Of a stretch of DNA of 6,524 nucleotides, positions 1 to 5,971 are shown one piece after another; within the stretch, counting starts at the first letter, position 1; each line of letters opens with the position of its first letter. The position numbers and the translations under genes were made by a program. The stretch covers positions 1-6,524 of the forward strand of contig JAEXXW010000288.1 in assembly GCA_023405565.1 (NCBI GenBank), written 5' to 3'. The notes under the pieces were generated by a model. That model made no database searches. It was not told where the DNA came from and saw nothing but the letters and a program-made list of their open reading frames with translations. This stretch comes from Pseudomonadota bacterium (GTDB lineage: Bacteria; Pseudomonadota; Alphaproteobacteria; Rhizobiales; Xanthobacteraceae).

Positions 1-284
1 CGCAGATTGCCACGTGGCAGAATGCGGATATAAGCGCAAACGAGCGCTTCAACGGCAATTTCGAGGAGGCGCTGAACGCGATTTCCGCCCGATCAATCGT
101 GATGCCCTCGCGTAGCGACCTGTACTTTCCGCCCGAAGACAGTGAATACGAGGTTGCGCATATGCCGAATGCTGAGCTGCGCGTGCTGCCGTCGATTTGG
201 GGGCATCGTGCGGGGGCTCCGGGGGGCGCTTCCGAAGACATTGCCTTTGTCGACAAGGCTATTGCCGATCTCCTTTCGTATTGA
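1..284 (+). CDS. alpha/beta-fold hydrolase, homoserine O-acetyltransferase (MetX)-like superfamily, C-terminal part only
   Basis: This is the last 93 codons of a gene that begins before the window; the reading frame is open from base 3 and stops with TGA at 282-284. The visible part matches the C-terminal third of the MetX-like alpha/beta hydrolases. A strand ending in MPSRSDLYFPP supplies the likely catalytic aspartate (39th visible residue), and IWGHRAG supplies the likely catalytic histidine (68th). The nucleophile serine would lie upstream and cannot be seen. True homoserine acetyltransferases usually carry GHD-type residues after the histidine, whereas here GHRAGAPG follows. I therefore read this as one of the many MetX-related hydrolases of unknown substrate rather than the methionine enzyme. 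An internal GTG at 99 opens the same frame but is not a real start, because the homology continues upstream of it. The next gene, a MarR regulator, follows on the same strand after 93 bases. The family call is firm; the substrate is unknown. Confidence 0.82.
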   Translation, partial: QIATWQNADISANERFNGNFEEALNAISARSIVMPSRSDLYFPPEDSEYEVAHMPNAELRVLPSIWGHRAGAPGGASEDIAFVDKAIADLLSY

Positions 285-337
285 GGGGGAGGGTTGCGGT
301 CGCCAGTCGGCGCTGTGTATTGCGGGTCTCGAACCCG

Positions 338-370
338 TATAATATCAGTAACTTACACAGTGCCGAGGGG
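338..370 (+). promoter_or_regulatory. candidate promoter, operator palindrome and ribosome binding site of the marR-type gene
   Basis: A perfect TATAAT lies at 338-343. Transcription would start near 350, inside a small perfect palindrome GTAA-C-TTAC at 348-356, and a purine-rich GAGGGG ribosome binding site at 365-370 sits seven bases before the ATG at 378. I find no good -35 hexamer 16-18 bases upstream of the -10 element, so the promoter may be weak or need an activator. MarR proteins commonly bind short palindromes overlapping their own promoter, so autoregulation is a reasonable inference. The arms are only four bases, however, so chance is possible. A five-base stem, CGGGT/ACCCG, at 323-337 just precedes the -10 element; it lacks a T tract and is a poor terminator for the upstream gene. 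Confidence 0.4.
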
Positions 371-377
371 CGACAGA

Positions 378-842
378 ATGGCTGATGAAGATCGAGCGGC
401 GAGTAGCCACAAGGATGTCGTGCAAGATGGACGACTTCGGGTCGGCTTCTTCCTGCGCAAGATTCACCAGAAGAACCAGGGCATCTGGCAACAACATTGT
501 CCCGATCCGTCTTTGAGCTCTGTCCAGGCCAGCGCGCTGAGTGTTCTGCACTATCAAGGCTCCCTCTCGCTTTCCGAGCTGGGAGCCGCCGCGGCGATCG
601 ATCTGTCGACGGTACGCGGCGTGATCGACCGTTTGCGCAAGCGCAAACTCGTGTCTCTTCGAGCGGACAAGTCCGACGGCCGTAAGGTCATCGTGAAGCT
701 CGAGCCGGCAGGCGAGGCGTTAATTGCCGAATTGATTCCAGTGATGCGAAAAATTGCCGATGCGACCCTCGAGCCGCTTAATCCTGCCGAGCGTCTCGCG
801 TTTGAATTTCTTATCGAGAAACTGATCGATGTTGGAGAATGA
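378..842 (+). CDS. MarR-family winged helix-turn-helix transcriptional regulator
   Basis: The product has 154 residues, the usual size for a MarR-type DNA-binding dimer. Residues about 20-60 form the N-terminal dimerisation helices, residues about 63-110 the winged helix, and the rest the C-terminal dimerisation helices. The helix-turn-helix runs from SLSELGAAAAIDLSTVRGVI to the positive stretch RLRKRKLVS. It is followed by the wing RADKSDGRKVIVKL, which holds the Asp and Arg residues conserved in the family (D100, R102). There is one cysteine, Cys41, just before the second helix; a redox role cannot be judged from sequence. The ATG at 378 is preferred over an in-frame start at 294 because GAGGGG precedes it at good spacing and because the extra 28 residues look non-coding and would span the TATAAT. 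The gene follows the hydrolase on the same strand and converges with the monooxygenase gene. Its ligand and targets are unknown; the neighbouring hydrolase and flavin enzymes are candidates by position only. Confidence 0.9.
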   Translation: MADEDRAASSHKDVVQDGRLRVGFFLRKIHQKNQGIWQQHCPDPSLSSVQASALSVLHYQGSLSLSELGAAAAIDLSTVRGVIDRLRKRKLVSLRADKSDGRKVIVKLEPAGEALIAELIPVMRKIADATLEPLNPAERLAFEFLIEKLIDVGE

Positions 843-851
843 CTGGATCAC

Positions 852-868
852 TCGTCACGTCTTGACGA
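852..868 (+). terminator. short hairpin just after the marR-type gene
   Basis: A perfect six-base-pair stem, TCGTCA at 852-857 and TGACGA at 863-868, encloses a five-base loop and begins nine bases after the stop codon. No run of T follows on the + strand, so intrinsic termination would be weak. It may instead be an mRNA 3' end-protecting structure or a chance hairpin. Confidence 0.25.
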
Positions 869-950
869 TATGGTGCGGCTAAACCAACGCTTGAGTTCAA
901 GAGAGTTTAAATATCCATGGGGCCAGTGGTTCATCTCGGGCGCCATTCAA

Positions 951-973
951 AACGCCGGGCAACGTCGGGCGTT
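951..973 (-). terminator. candidate weak rho-independent terminator of the LLM monooxygenase gene
   Basis: Read on the - strand, AACGCC (973-968) pairs with GGCGTT (956-951) around an eleven-base loop. The stem runs into TTTT, of which two T are in the stem and two follow it. It begins 23 bases after the TGA of the monooxygenase gene. The short stem, long loop and short T run make it a modest terminator candidate. The rest of the 154-base gap at 843-996 shows no gene. Confidence 0.35.
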
Positions 974-996
974 GACTGAACGCGCTGACGAGCCGT

Positions 997-2031
997 TCAG
1001 TTTTCCTCCAGCATGGACCGTACCAGCGGGATGACCTTGGTGCCGTAGAGCTCGATGCTCTTCATCATCTTCTCGTGGGCGAGTGGCCCGGCGCTGTATT
1101 TCATGTCGAAGCGTGACACGCCGAGCGACTTGACCGTATTGGCGATCTTGCGCGCGACCGTTTCCGGTGAGCCGACATAGAGCGAGCCACGGCTGATCTC
1201 CTGATCGAACTCGGCGCGGCCCATCGGCGGCCATCCGCGTTCGGCACCGATGCGATCGCGCATTGTCTTGTAATCCGGGAATAACTCCTCACGCGCCTGC
1301 TCGTCGGTCTCGGCGACATGACCGGGCGAATGCACGCCGATCGGCAGCACGGGCTTGCCGAGCTCGTTCAATGCACGGTGATAAAGATCGACATACGGTT
1401 TGAAGCGCGCCGGATCGCCGCCGATGATCGCCAGCATCATCGGAAAACCATAGCGCGCCGCGCGCACGACGGATTCCGGACTGCCGCCGACCCCGACCCA
1501 GGTGGTGAAGGGCGTTTCGGTCTGCGGATAGACGCTCTGGTTCTTGAGCGGCACACGTGTTGTGCCTTCCCATGTCACCGGCTCCTGACGCAGCAAGGCT
1601 GCGAACAGGTCGAGCTTTTCCTCGAACAAGGTTTCATAGTCGCGCAGTTCATAGCCAAAGAGCGGGAAGGACTCTGTGAACGAACCGCGACCAAGGATGA
1701 CTTCGGCGCGGCCGTTCGATGCGGCATTCAGCGTCGAGAAACGCTGAAAGACGCGGATCGGATCGTCCGAACTCAACACCGTAACGGCGGAGCCAAGCTT
1801 GATGCGTTTCGTCCGGCCGGCAATGGCGGCGAGGACGATCTCCGGCGAGGAGATGGCGAAGTCGGCGCGATGATGTTCGCCAAGCCCGATGAAATCGATG
1901 CCGGTCTCATCCGCCAGCACGGCTTCATTGATGACATTGCGGATGACCTGCGCCTGTGGAAGCGGGCTGCCATCGGCGCCATGGGTGACATCACCAAAGG
2001 TGTCGAGGCCGAGTTCGATTTGTTGCGGCAT
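997..2031 (-). CDS. luciferase-like (LLM class) flavin-dependent oxidoreductase, Atu2307-type
   Basis: The 344-residue product is a full-length bacterial-luciferase-like TIM-barrel protein. Such enzymes use reduced FMN, usually supplied by a separate reductase, and oxygen to oxidise an organic substrate in the cytoplasm. Recognisable parts are the N-terminal first strand QIELGLDTFGDV (residues 3-14), the FIGLGEHHRADF segment (47-58), the strand KRIKLGSAVTVLSSDDPIRV (75-94), the flavin-phosphate region AEVILGRGSF (109-118) and a late WVGVGGSPESVVRAARYG stretch (178-195). This pattern is that of the Atu2307-like LLM family, whose substrate is not established. The ATG at 2031 is chosen because the homology begins there. 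The frame stays open for 40 more codons to an ATG at 2151, but those residues look non-coding and would run through the intergenic stem-loop. No convincing Shine-Dalgarno sequence precedes 2031, which is unusual beside its neighbours. The gene lies 171 bases downstream of the Old Yellow Enzyme gene on the same strand, so co-transcription is plausible but not certain. Confidence 0.9.
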   Translation of the reverse strand: MPQQIELGLDTFGDVTHGADGSPLPQAQVIRNVINEAVLADETGIDFIGLGEHHRADFAISSPEIVLAAIAGRTKRIKLGSAVTVLSSDDPIRVFQRFSTLNAASNGRAEVILGRGSFTESFPLFGYELRDYETLFEEKLDLFAALLRQEPVTWEGTTRVPLKNQSVYPQTETPFTTWVGVGGSPESVVRAARYGFPMMLAIIGGDPARFKPYVDLYHRALNELGKPVLPIGVHSPGHVAETDEQAREELFPDYKTMRDRIGAERGWPPMGRAEFDQEISRGSLYVGSPETVARKIANTVKSLGVSRFDMKYSAGPLAHEKMMKSIELYGTKVIPLVRSMLEEN

Positions 2032-2124
2032 CTGAGAGCTTTGTTTTTTCGGGGGAAAGATAAGGCGTTGACGGCCGCGATATGGTGGCGGTTCATATGC
2101 GGCGCCAGCCCCCCGGTATGTGCG

Positions 2125-2165
2125 TCGGTTACACGCTTGATACCGATGCAAGATATCGGTTCAAG
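2125..2165. repeat. imperfect inverted repeat with a competing pairing, between the two flavin enzyme genes
   Basis: The arms at 2136-2147 (CTTGATACCGAT) and 2155-2165 (ATCGGTTCAAG) are complementary over 11 base pairs apart from one bulged T at 2141, with a seven-base loop. An extra TCGGT at 2125-2129 can pair with ACCGA at 2142-2146, so two mutually exclusive hairpins are possible. On the - strand the structure starts 37 bases after the reductase stop codon and lies about 100 bases before the monooxygenase start. There is no T tract on either side, so it is not a standard intrinsic terminator. It may be an operator, an mRNA processing or attenuation element, or a weak terminator. The arms are seen directly; the function is inference. 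Confidence 0.45.
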
Positions 2166-2202
2166 GCGACGGCGTCAGCCGCCCGGCGTGAGGTCCGGTC
2201 GG

Positions 2203-3411
2203 CTATTGCGCGGCGGCCGCTTCGGTGCCAGTCGGATAGAGCTGGCGGACCTCCTCGCGCCGGCGCAGCCACCATGAATAGGATGGCGGCAGGAGATCGA
2301 GGGGATTGATGCCGCCGAGCGCTGCAGCCGCATGCACGGGCCAGTTCGGATTCCACATCATCTCGCGGGCCAATGCGATCAGGTCGCACTTGCCTTCGGC
2401 GAGATAGCTTTCGGCCTGCTGTGCTTGGGTGATCAGGCCGACAGCCATGGTCGGAATGCCGACGTCCTTCTTGATGCGTTCTGCAAACGGCACGTGATAG
2501 CCGGGCACGCGCGGCACGACAGCGAGCGTCAGCGGCCCCTCGATGCCGCCCGAGGAGCAATCGATCACGTCGACGCCGCGCAGCTTCAATTCCTTGGAGA
2601 GAACGATCGTATCCTCAAGCTCCCAGGCGCCGCCTTTGCCATCGACGCAGGACGCGCGGAAGAAGAGCGGCCGGTCCGCCGGCCATGCGGCGCGTACCGC
2701 CTCGATCAGTTCCAGCGTGAACCGCATCCGCCCTTCAATGTCGCCGCCATAGCCATCTTTGCGCTTGTTGGTGATCGGCGAGAGGAATTGCTGGAGAATG
2801 TAGCCGTGCGCGCCATGGATTTCGCAGATATCGAAGCCGGCATCGAGTGAGCGCTGGCAGGCTTCGACATGGCTCTGGATCACCGTCCTGATGTCATCGT
2901 GATCCATTTCGAGTGGGACCATCGCGCCCGGCTTGAAGGCGATGGGGCTCGGCGCAATGCCACGCCATGGCGGCTCGCCGGCCTTGCCGTCTTCTTCCGT
3001 GAGCGGTGAGAACCCTTCCCACGGCGCTTTGGTCGCGACCTTGCGGCCGGCATGGCCGAGCTGGATGGCGCTGAGCGATCCTTGCTGGCGAAGGAAATCG
3101 GTGATGCGGCGCCAAGCCTTTGCTTGGGTGTCGGTATAGATGCCAGGACAATGATAGGTCTTGCGCGCACGCTCCTCGACCGCTGTCTCTTCCACGAAGA
3201 TGATGCCCGCGCCGCCCATAGCGAACTTGCCGAGATGGACGAGATGCCAGTCGGTCGGTGCGGCATCGACTGCGCAATATTGCGACATCGGTGACACCAC
3301 GATCCGGTTGCGTGCCGTTACGCCGCGCAGCGCGATGGGCTGGAACAACAGCGGCACTGCGCTGTCTTGTACCGCAGCTGTCGCGGATGTTGATGCGGAA
3401 CGAACGCTCAT
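2203..3411 (-). CDS. Old Yellow Enzyme-family NADH:flavin oxidoreductase / ene-reductase (YqjM/XenA-like class)
   Basis: The 402-residue product is an FMN-binding TIM barrel that would use NAD(P)H to reduce activated C=C bonds, or nitro or ester xenobiotics. Motifs in order: LFQPIALRGVTARNRIVVSP (22-41), IQLGHAGRK (116-124, with the flavin-contacting Gln117), the substrate-binding pair His199/His202 and Tyr204 in EIHGAHGY (197-204), LSPITNKRKDGYGG (210-223), FFRASCVDGKGG (250-261), IDCSSGG (283-289) and the late phosphate-binding segment DLIALAREMMWNP (343-355). Position 43 in SPMSQYC is Ser where YqjM-type enzymes usually have the redox-tuning Cys (Cys26 in YqjM); a Cys stands three residues later at 46, and Tyr45 is kept. 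The ATG at 3411 has AGGT about nine bases upstream. A GTG at codon 19 is an alternative closer to the usual family start, so the first 18 residues may be untranslated or a short extension. The low-complexity tail after about residue 392 is variable in the family. The substrate is unknown. Confidence 0.93.
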   Translation of the reverse strand: MSVRSASTSATAAVQDSAVPLLFQPIALRGVTARNRIVVSPMSQYCAVDAAPTDWHLVHLGKFAMGGAGIIFVEETAVEERARKTYHCPGIYTDTQAKAWRRITDFLRQQGSLSAIQLGHAGRKVATKAPWEGFSPLTEEDGKAGEPPWRGIAPSPIAFKPGAMVPLEMDHDDIRTVIQSHVEACQRSLDAGFDICEIHGAHGYILQQFLSPITNKRKDGYGGDIEGRMRFTLELIEAVRAAWPADRPLFFRASCVDGKGGAWELEDTIVLSKELKLRGVDVIDCSSGGIEGPLTLAVVPRVPGYHVPFAERIKKDVGIPTMAVGLITQAQQAESYLAEGKCDLIALAREMMWNPNWPVHAAAALGGINPLDLLPPSYSWWLRRREEVRQLYPTGTEAAAAQ

Positions 3412-3549
3412 GATCGTGACCTGGATCGGTGTCTGAACTCGAGCAGAGGGCTTATTACGTTCCGCAGGACCGCGCCATAGCCCGTTGATCCCGCCTTGCC
3501 TAAAGATTTATCATGCGCGTATCGCGTAGTGTGCAGGCAGGTATCGAGA

Positions 3550-3584
3550 CATGCGCGATCAGCACGCTCTCGTCGCATCGCATG
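3550..3584. repeat. bulged hairpin just downstream of fixS
   Basis: CATGCGCGAT (3550-3559) can pair with ATCGCATG (3577-3584) as eight base pairs with a two-base bulge and a 17-base loop. On the - strand it begins seven bases after the fixS stop codon, where a transcript end would be expected. No T run follows, so it is at best a weak or rho-assisted end or an mRNA-stabilising structure. A second small hairpin, CGCG-TAT-CGCG, lies at 3516-3526. The gap at 3412-3590 holds no gene that I can support; it must contain the promoter of the Old Yellow Enzyme gene, but I see no clear -10/-35 pair. Confidence 0.25.
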
Positions 3585-3590
3585 AGGTCT

Positions 3591-3737
3591 TCATTCAAGA
3601 TCGTCGTTATCGAGAACGCGCAAGGCGGCTCCGTCGAGATCTTCGTATTGACCGCTTCTCAGGGACCAGAGAAAGGCAAACAGGCCCGTCAGGCCAAGGC
3701 CGAGCGCCATCGGAACCAGGTAAACGAGGACATTCAT
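3591..3737 (-). CDS. fixS: cbb3-type cytochrome oxidase assembly protein FixS/CcoS
   Basis: This small gene encodes 48 residues, the normal size of CcoS. A single N-terminal membrane helix spans roughly residues 3-25 (VLVYLVPMALGLGLTGLFAF), followed by the family signature FLWSLRSGQYEDLDGAALR (22-40) and an acidic C-terminal tail. CcoS acts in the inner membrane during maturation of cbb3 oxidase, where it is needed for cofactor insertion into the catalytic subunit CcoN; its exact biochemical role is unsettled. The start ATG (3737-3735) overlaps the fixI stop codon as ATGA, a four-base overlap typical of translational coupling. A second ATG at 3733 is in another frame and gives no family match. 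The gene closes the fixGHIS operon; a bulged hairpin without a T run follows the stop codon. Confidence rests on the GQYEDLDG signature plus the gene order. Confidence 0.95.
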   Translation of the reverse strand: MNVLVYLVPMALGLGLTGLFAFLWSLRSGQYEDLDGAALRVLDNDDLE

Positions 3738-5971
3738 GCCGGCCTCACCACCGTCGCGGGAGAGGGAATCTCGGCCGTCGGCAGCGACTGTGCGCCACCG
3801 CGCGCCCGAAGCGCGTTGAGTGTCACCAGAACGGACGAGCCTGACATTGCCGCTGCCGCGATCAGCGGCGTGACAAGGCCTGCCATCGCGATCGGGACCG
3901 CGATCAGATTGTAGATCAGCGCCAGCCAGAGGTTTTGCCGCATCAGCCGGCGGGCGCGCCGTGCCGTGCGGATCGTAGACGCCACGGGTTTCAGGCTTTC
4001 ACCAAGGAACACGGCGTCGGCCTGCGCCTGCGAGAGATCCGCCGCGCTGATCGGAGATATCGAGACATTGGCCGCGGCCAGTGACGGCGCATCGTTGATA
4101 CCGTCGCCGGCCATCAGGATCTTGCGGCCCTGGCCTTTAAGAGCCTCGATGGCCGCGACCTTGTCCGCAGGCGTCAGGCCACCGCGCCAGGTGGTCACGC
4201 CAAGCGCGGCCGCGACTGGTTCGACAGCGCTTTCACGATCGCCGGAGAGGATTTGGATATCGAAGCCAAGCGATTTGAGGTCCCGGATGGTCTGTTCGGC
4301 ATCCGGACGCAGTGCCTGATGAATGGCAAAGACAGCGTGCTCCGCACCGTGCCGGAACGCGATGATCGAAGCGCCAGGGTAACGTGACGGCAGGTCTTGG
4401 GGCATAGCGATGCTGCAGAATGCCAGACTGCCAAGCCTTGTCTCCACGCCGTCCACCATCGTGCGGACACCGCGTCCGTGTTCCTCGGTGACATTCGCCA
4501 GCGGTTGCAGATTGTCCTGATGCTTTGCGAGCGCGGCGGCCAGCGGATGACGGCTCGCCAGGGCAAGCCGGCCCGCCAGGGCGAGAACGGCCGGATCGAT
4601 ATCGGCGGTGTTGACGATGCGCGGCTCGGGCAGGGTCAGGGTGCCGGTCTTGTCGAAGATCACTGTGTCGGCTTCGGCAAGGCGCTCGATGGTGTCGCCG
4701 GAATTCAGGAAGACGCCCGACCGGAACAGCGTGCTGGCCGCGACGACCTGAACGGCCGGTATCGCAAGCGCGAGGGCGCAGGGGCAGGTGATGATGAGCA
4801 CCGAAATGGCGGCAATCAAGGCGTCGTGCGTCGATTGCCCGGCAAGGATCCAGCCCACAAGGGTCAGCGCGGCGGCCGAATGGACCATCGGCGCATATCC
4901 GCGCGCGATACGGTCGCTCAACCGCACATAACGGGAGCGGACATGAATGGCCTTGTCGAGCAGGCGTTCGATATCGTCCAGAAACGTATTCTCTCCCGCT
5001 GCCGTGACGCGAATGGTCAGGGCGCCATCGAGATTGATGCTGCCGGCATAGACCCTTTGTCCGGGATGGACATCATGCGGCGCCGTCTCGCCGGTGATCA
5101 GGCTTTGGTCGAGATGTGAATGGCCGCCGATGATGATGCCGTCGGCGGGAATGCGCTCTCCCGCGCGCACGAGAATACGGTCATCGACCCGAAGGGCCGC
5201 GGCCGGCAATTGCACGAGTTCGCCGCTATCGAGGAGCCGGTGCGCATTCTGCGCCTTGAGCGCGGACAGATTGCCGGCCACCGCGCGCGTTCGCCGGCGC
5301 ATGATCTGATCCAGCACCCGGCCACACAGAAGAAAGAAGATCAGCATAATGGCGGAATCGAAATAGGCGTGCTCGGCGTGATGCATCGTTTCGTAGAGCG
5401 ACATGCCAAGCGCGAGGAGAATGCCGAGAGAGATCGGCACATCCATGTTCACCTGCCGCACCTTCAGTGCGTTGAACGCGCTCCGGAAGAAGGGCTGTCC
5501 CGCATAGGCCGCGGCGGGCAGGGCGATCGCGGCGGACAGCCAATGGAACAGATCGCGTGCATCCGGGGTGATATCGGTCGCGTTGCCCGACCACACCGAT
5601 ACCGACAGCAGCATGATATTCATTGCCGCGAAGCCAGCGACCGCAAGACAGCGGATGAGAAACCGCGACTGAATGGCTTCCTTGTCTTCGCTGGATTGCA
5701 GCCGGAAAGGATTGGCTTGATATCCCATCTTTTCCAGCGACCGGATGGCGCGGTTGGGATCGAACAGCGTATCCTTCCAGACAAGGGTGAGGCGCCGGTT
5801 GGTGAAGTTCAGTCGCGCATCGGTGATGCCGTTCAGCTCTTTCAGAGTTCGTTCGATGCGCCGGATACAGCCGCCGCAATGAACGCCATCGACGACGAGC
5901 TCCATGGTGGCATCGCCATTCGGCAGCGCGCGAATGAAGTGTGAATAATCGGGGCCTTCGGTCTGTATCAT
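3734..5971 (-). CDS. fixI: copper-translocating P1B-type ATPase FixI/CcoI
   Basis: The 745-residue inner-membrane pump drives Cu(I) transport with ATP for assembly of the cbb3 oxidase copper centre (CopA2/CcoI group). An N-terminal heavy-metal domain (about 22-90) carries GVHCGGC with Cys32 and Cys35. Predicted membrane segments lie near 104-127, 141-162, 178-194, 202-221, 359-376, 384-407, 681-699 and 702-723, the eight of this class. The sixth holds the metal-binding Cys-Pro-Cys (396-398), and the last two carry the conserved YN (687-688) and MSGSS (709-713). The actuator loop has TGE (294-296), the phosphorylation site is DKTGT (Asp440), the nucleotide domain has the HP pair (475-476), and the hinge has GDGIND (622-627). 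All catalytic motifs are intact. The ATG at 5971 overlaps the fixH stop codon as ATGA and has AGG eight bases upstream. An in-frame ATG at 6043 would lie inside fixH and is rejected. The 3' end overlaps fixS by four bases. Distinction from a detoxifying CopA rests on the operon context. Confidence 0.97.
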   Translation of the reverse strand: MIQTEGPDYSHFIRALPNGDATMELVVDGVHCGGCIRRIERTLKELNGITDARLNFTNRRLTLVWKDTLFDPNRAIRSLEKMGYQANPFRLQSSEDKEAIQSRFLIRCLAVAGFAAMNIMLLSVSVWSGNATDITPDARDLFHWLSAAIALPAAAYAGQPFFRSAFNALKVRQVNMDVPISLGILLALGMSLYETMHHAEHAYFDSAIMLIFFLLCGRVLDQIMRRRTRAVAGNLSALKAQNAHRLLDSGELVQLPAAALRVDDRILVRAGERIPADGIIIGGHSHLDQSLITGETAPHDVHPGQRVYAGSINLDGALTIRVTAAGENTFLDDIERLLDKAIHVRSRYVRLSDRIARGYAPMVHSAAALTLVGWILAGQSTHDALIAAISVLIITCPCALALAIPAVQVVAASTLFRSGVFLNSGDTIERLAEADTVIFDKTGTLTLPEPRIVNTADIDPAVLALAGRLALASRHPLAAALAKHQDNLQPLANVTEEHGRGVRTMVDGVETRLGSLAFCSIAMPQDLPSRYPGASIIAFRHGAEHAVFAIHQALRPDAEQTIRDLKSLGFDIQILSGDRESAVEPVAAALGVTTWRGGLTPADKVAAIEALKGQGRKILMAGDGINDAPSLAAANVSISPISAADLSQAQADAVFLGESLKPVASTIRTARRARRLMRQNLWLALIYNLIAVPIAMAGLVTPLIAAAAMSGSSVLVTLNALRARGGAQSLPTAEIPSPATVVRPA

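Noticed and set aside
321..338. tRNA T-arm-like stem and loop (GCGGG-TCTCGAA-CCCGT)
   Set aside because: The loop does not have the TTCRA consensus and there is no acceptor, anticodon or D-arm partner around it.
294..377. N-terminal extension of the MarR-type protein
   Set aside because: It would cover the TATAAT and the ribosome binding site at 365-370, and the added residues do not resemble MarR proteins.
891..900. Small palindrome TTGA-GT-TCAA between the convergent genes
   Set aside because: The spacer is too short for an FNR-type box and the site lies at gene ends, not in front of a gene.
2032..2151. 40-residue N-terminal extension of the LLM monooxygenase
   Set aside because: The added residues are Pro/Arg-rich with no family match; the family normally begins close to the IELGLDTFGD segment, supporting the ATG at 2031.
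1318..2277. Long open frame (319 codons) on the + strand opposite the monooxygenase gene
   Set aside because: It is a shadow of a GC-rich gene whose - strand product has clear family motifs; the + strand translation shows no recognisable domain and runs past the real gene into the intergenic stem-loop.
2332..2850. Open frame (172 codons) on the + strand opposite the Old Yellow Enzyme gene
   Set aside because: Antisense shadow; the - strand frame holds all the catalytic motifs.
3485..3498. Possible FixK/FNR half-site TTGAT before the Old Yellow Enzyme gene
   Set aside because: The second half, expected as ATCAA after four bases, reads CCTTG; no symmetric box is present.
5120..5944. Long open frame (274 codons) on the + strand opposite fixI
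   Set aside because: The translation is rich in Arg, Gly, His and Gln with no domain, as expected for the antisense of a codon-biased gene; fixI is intact on the other strand.
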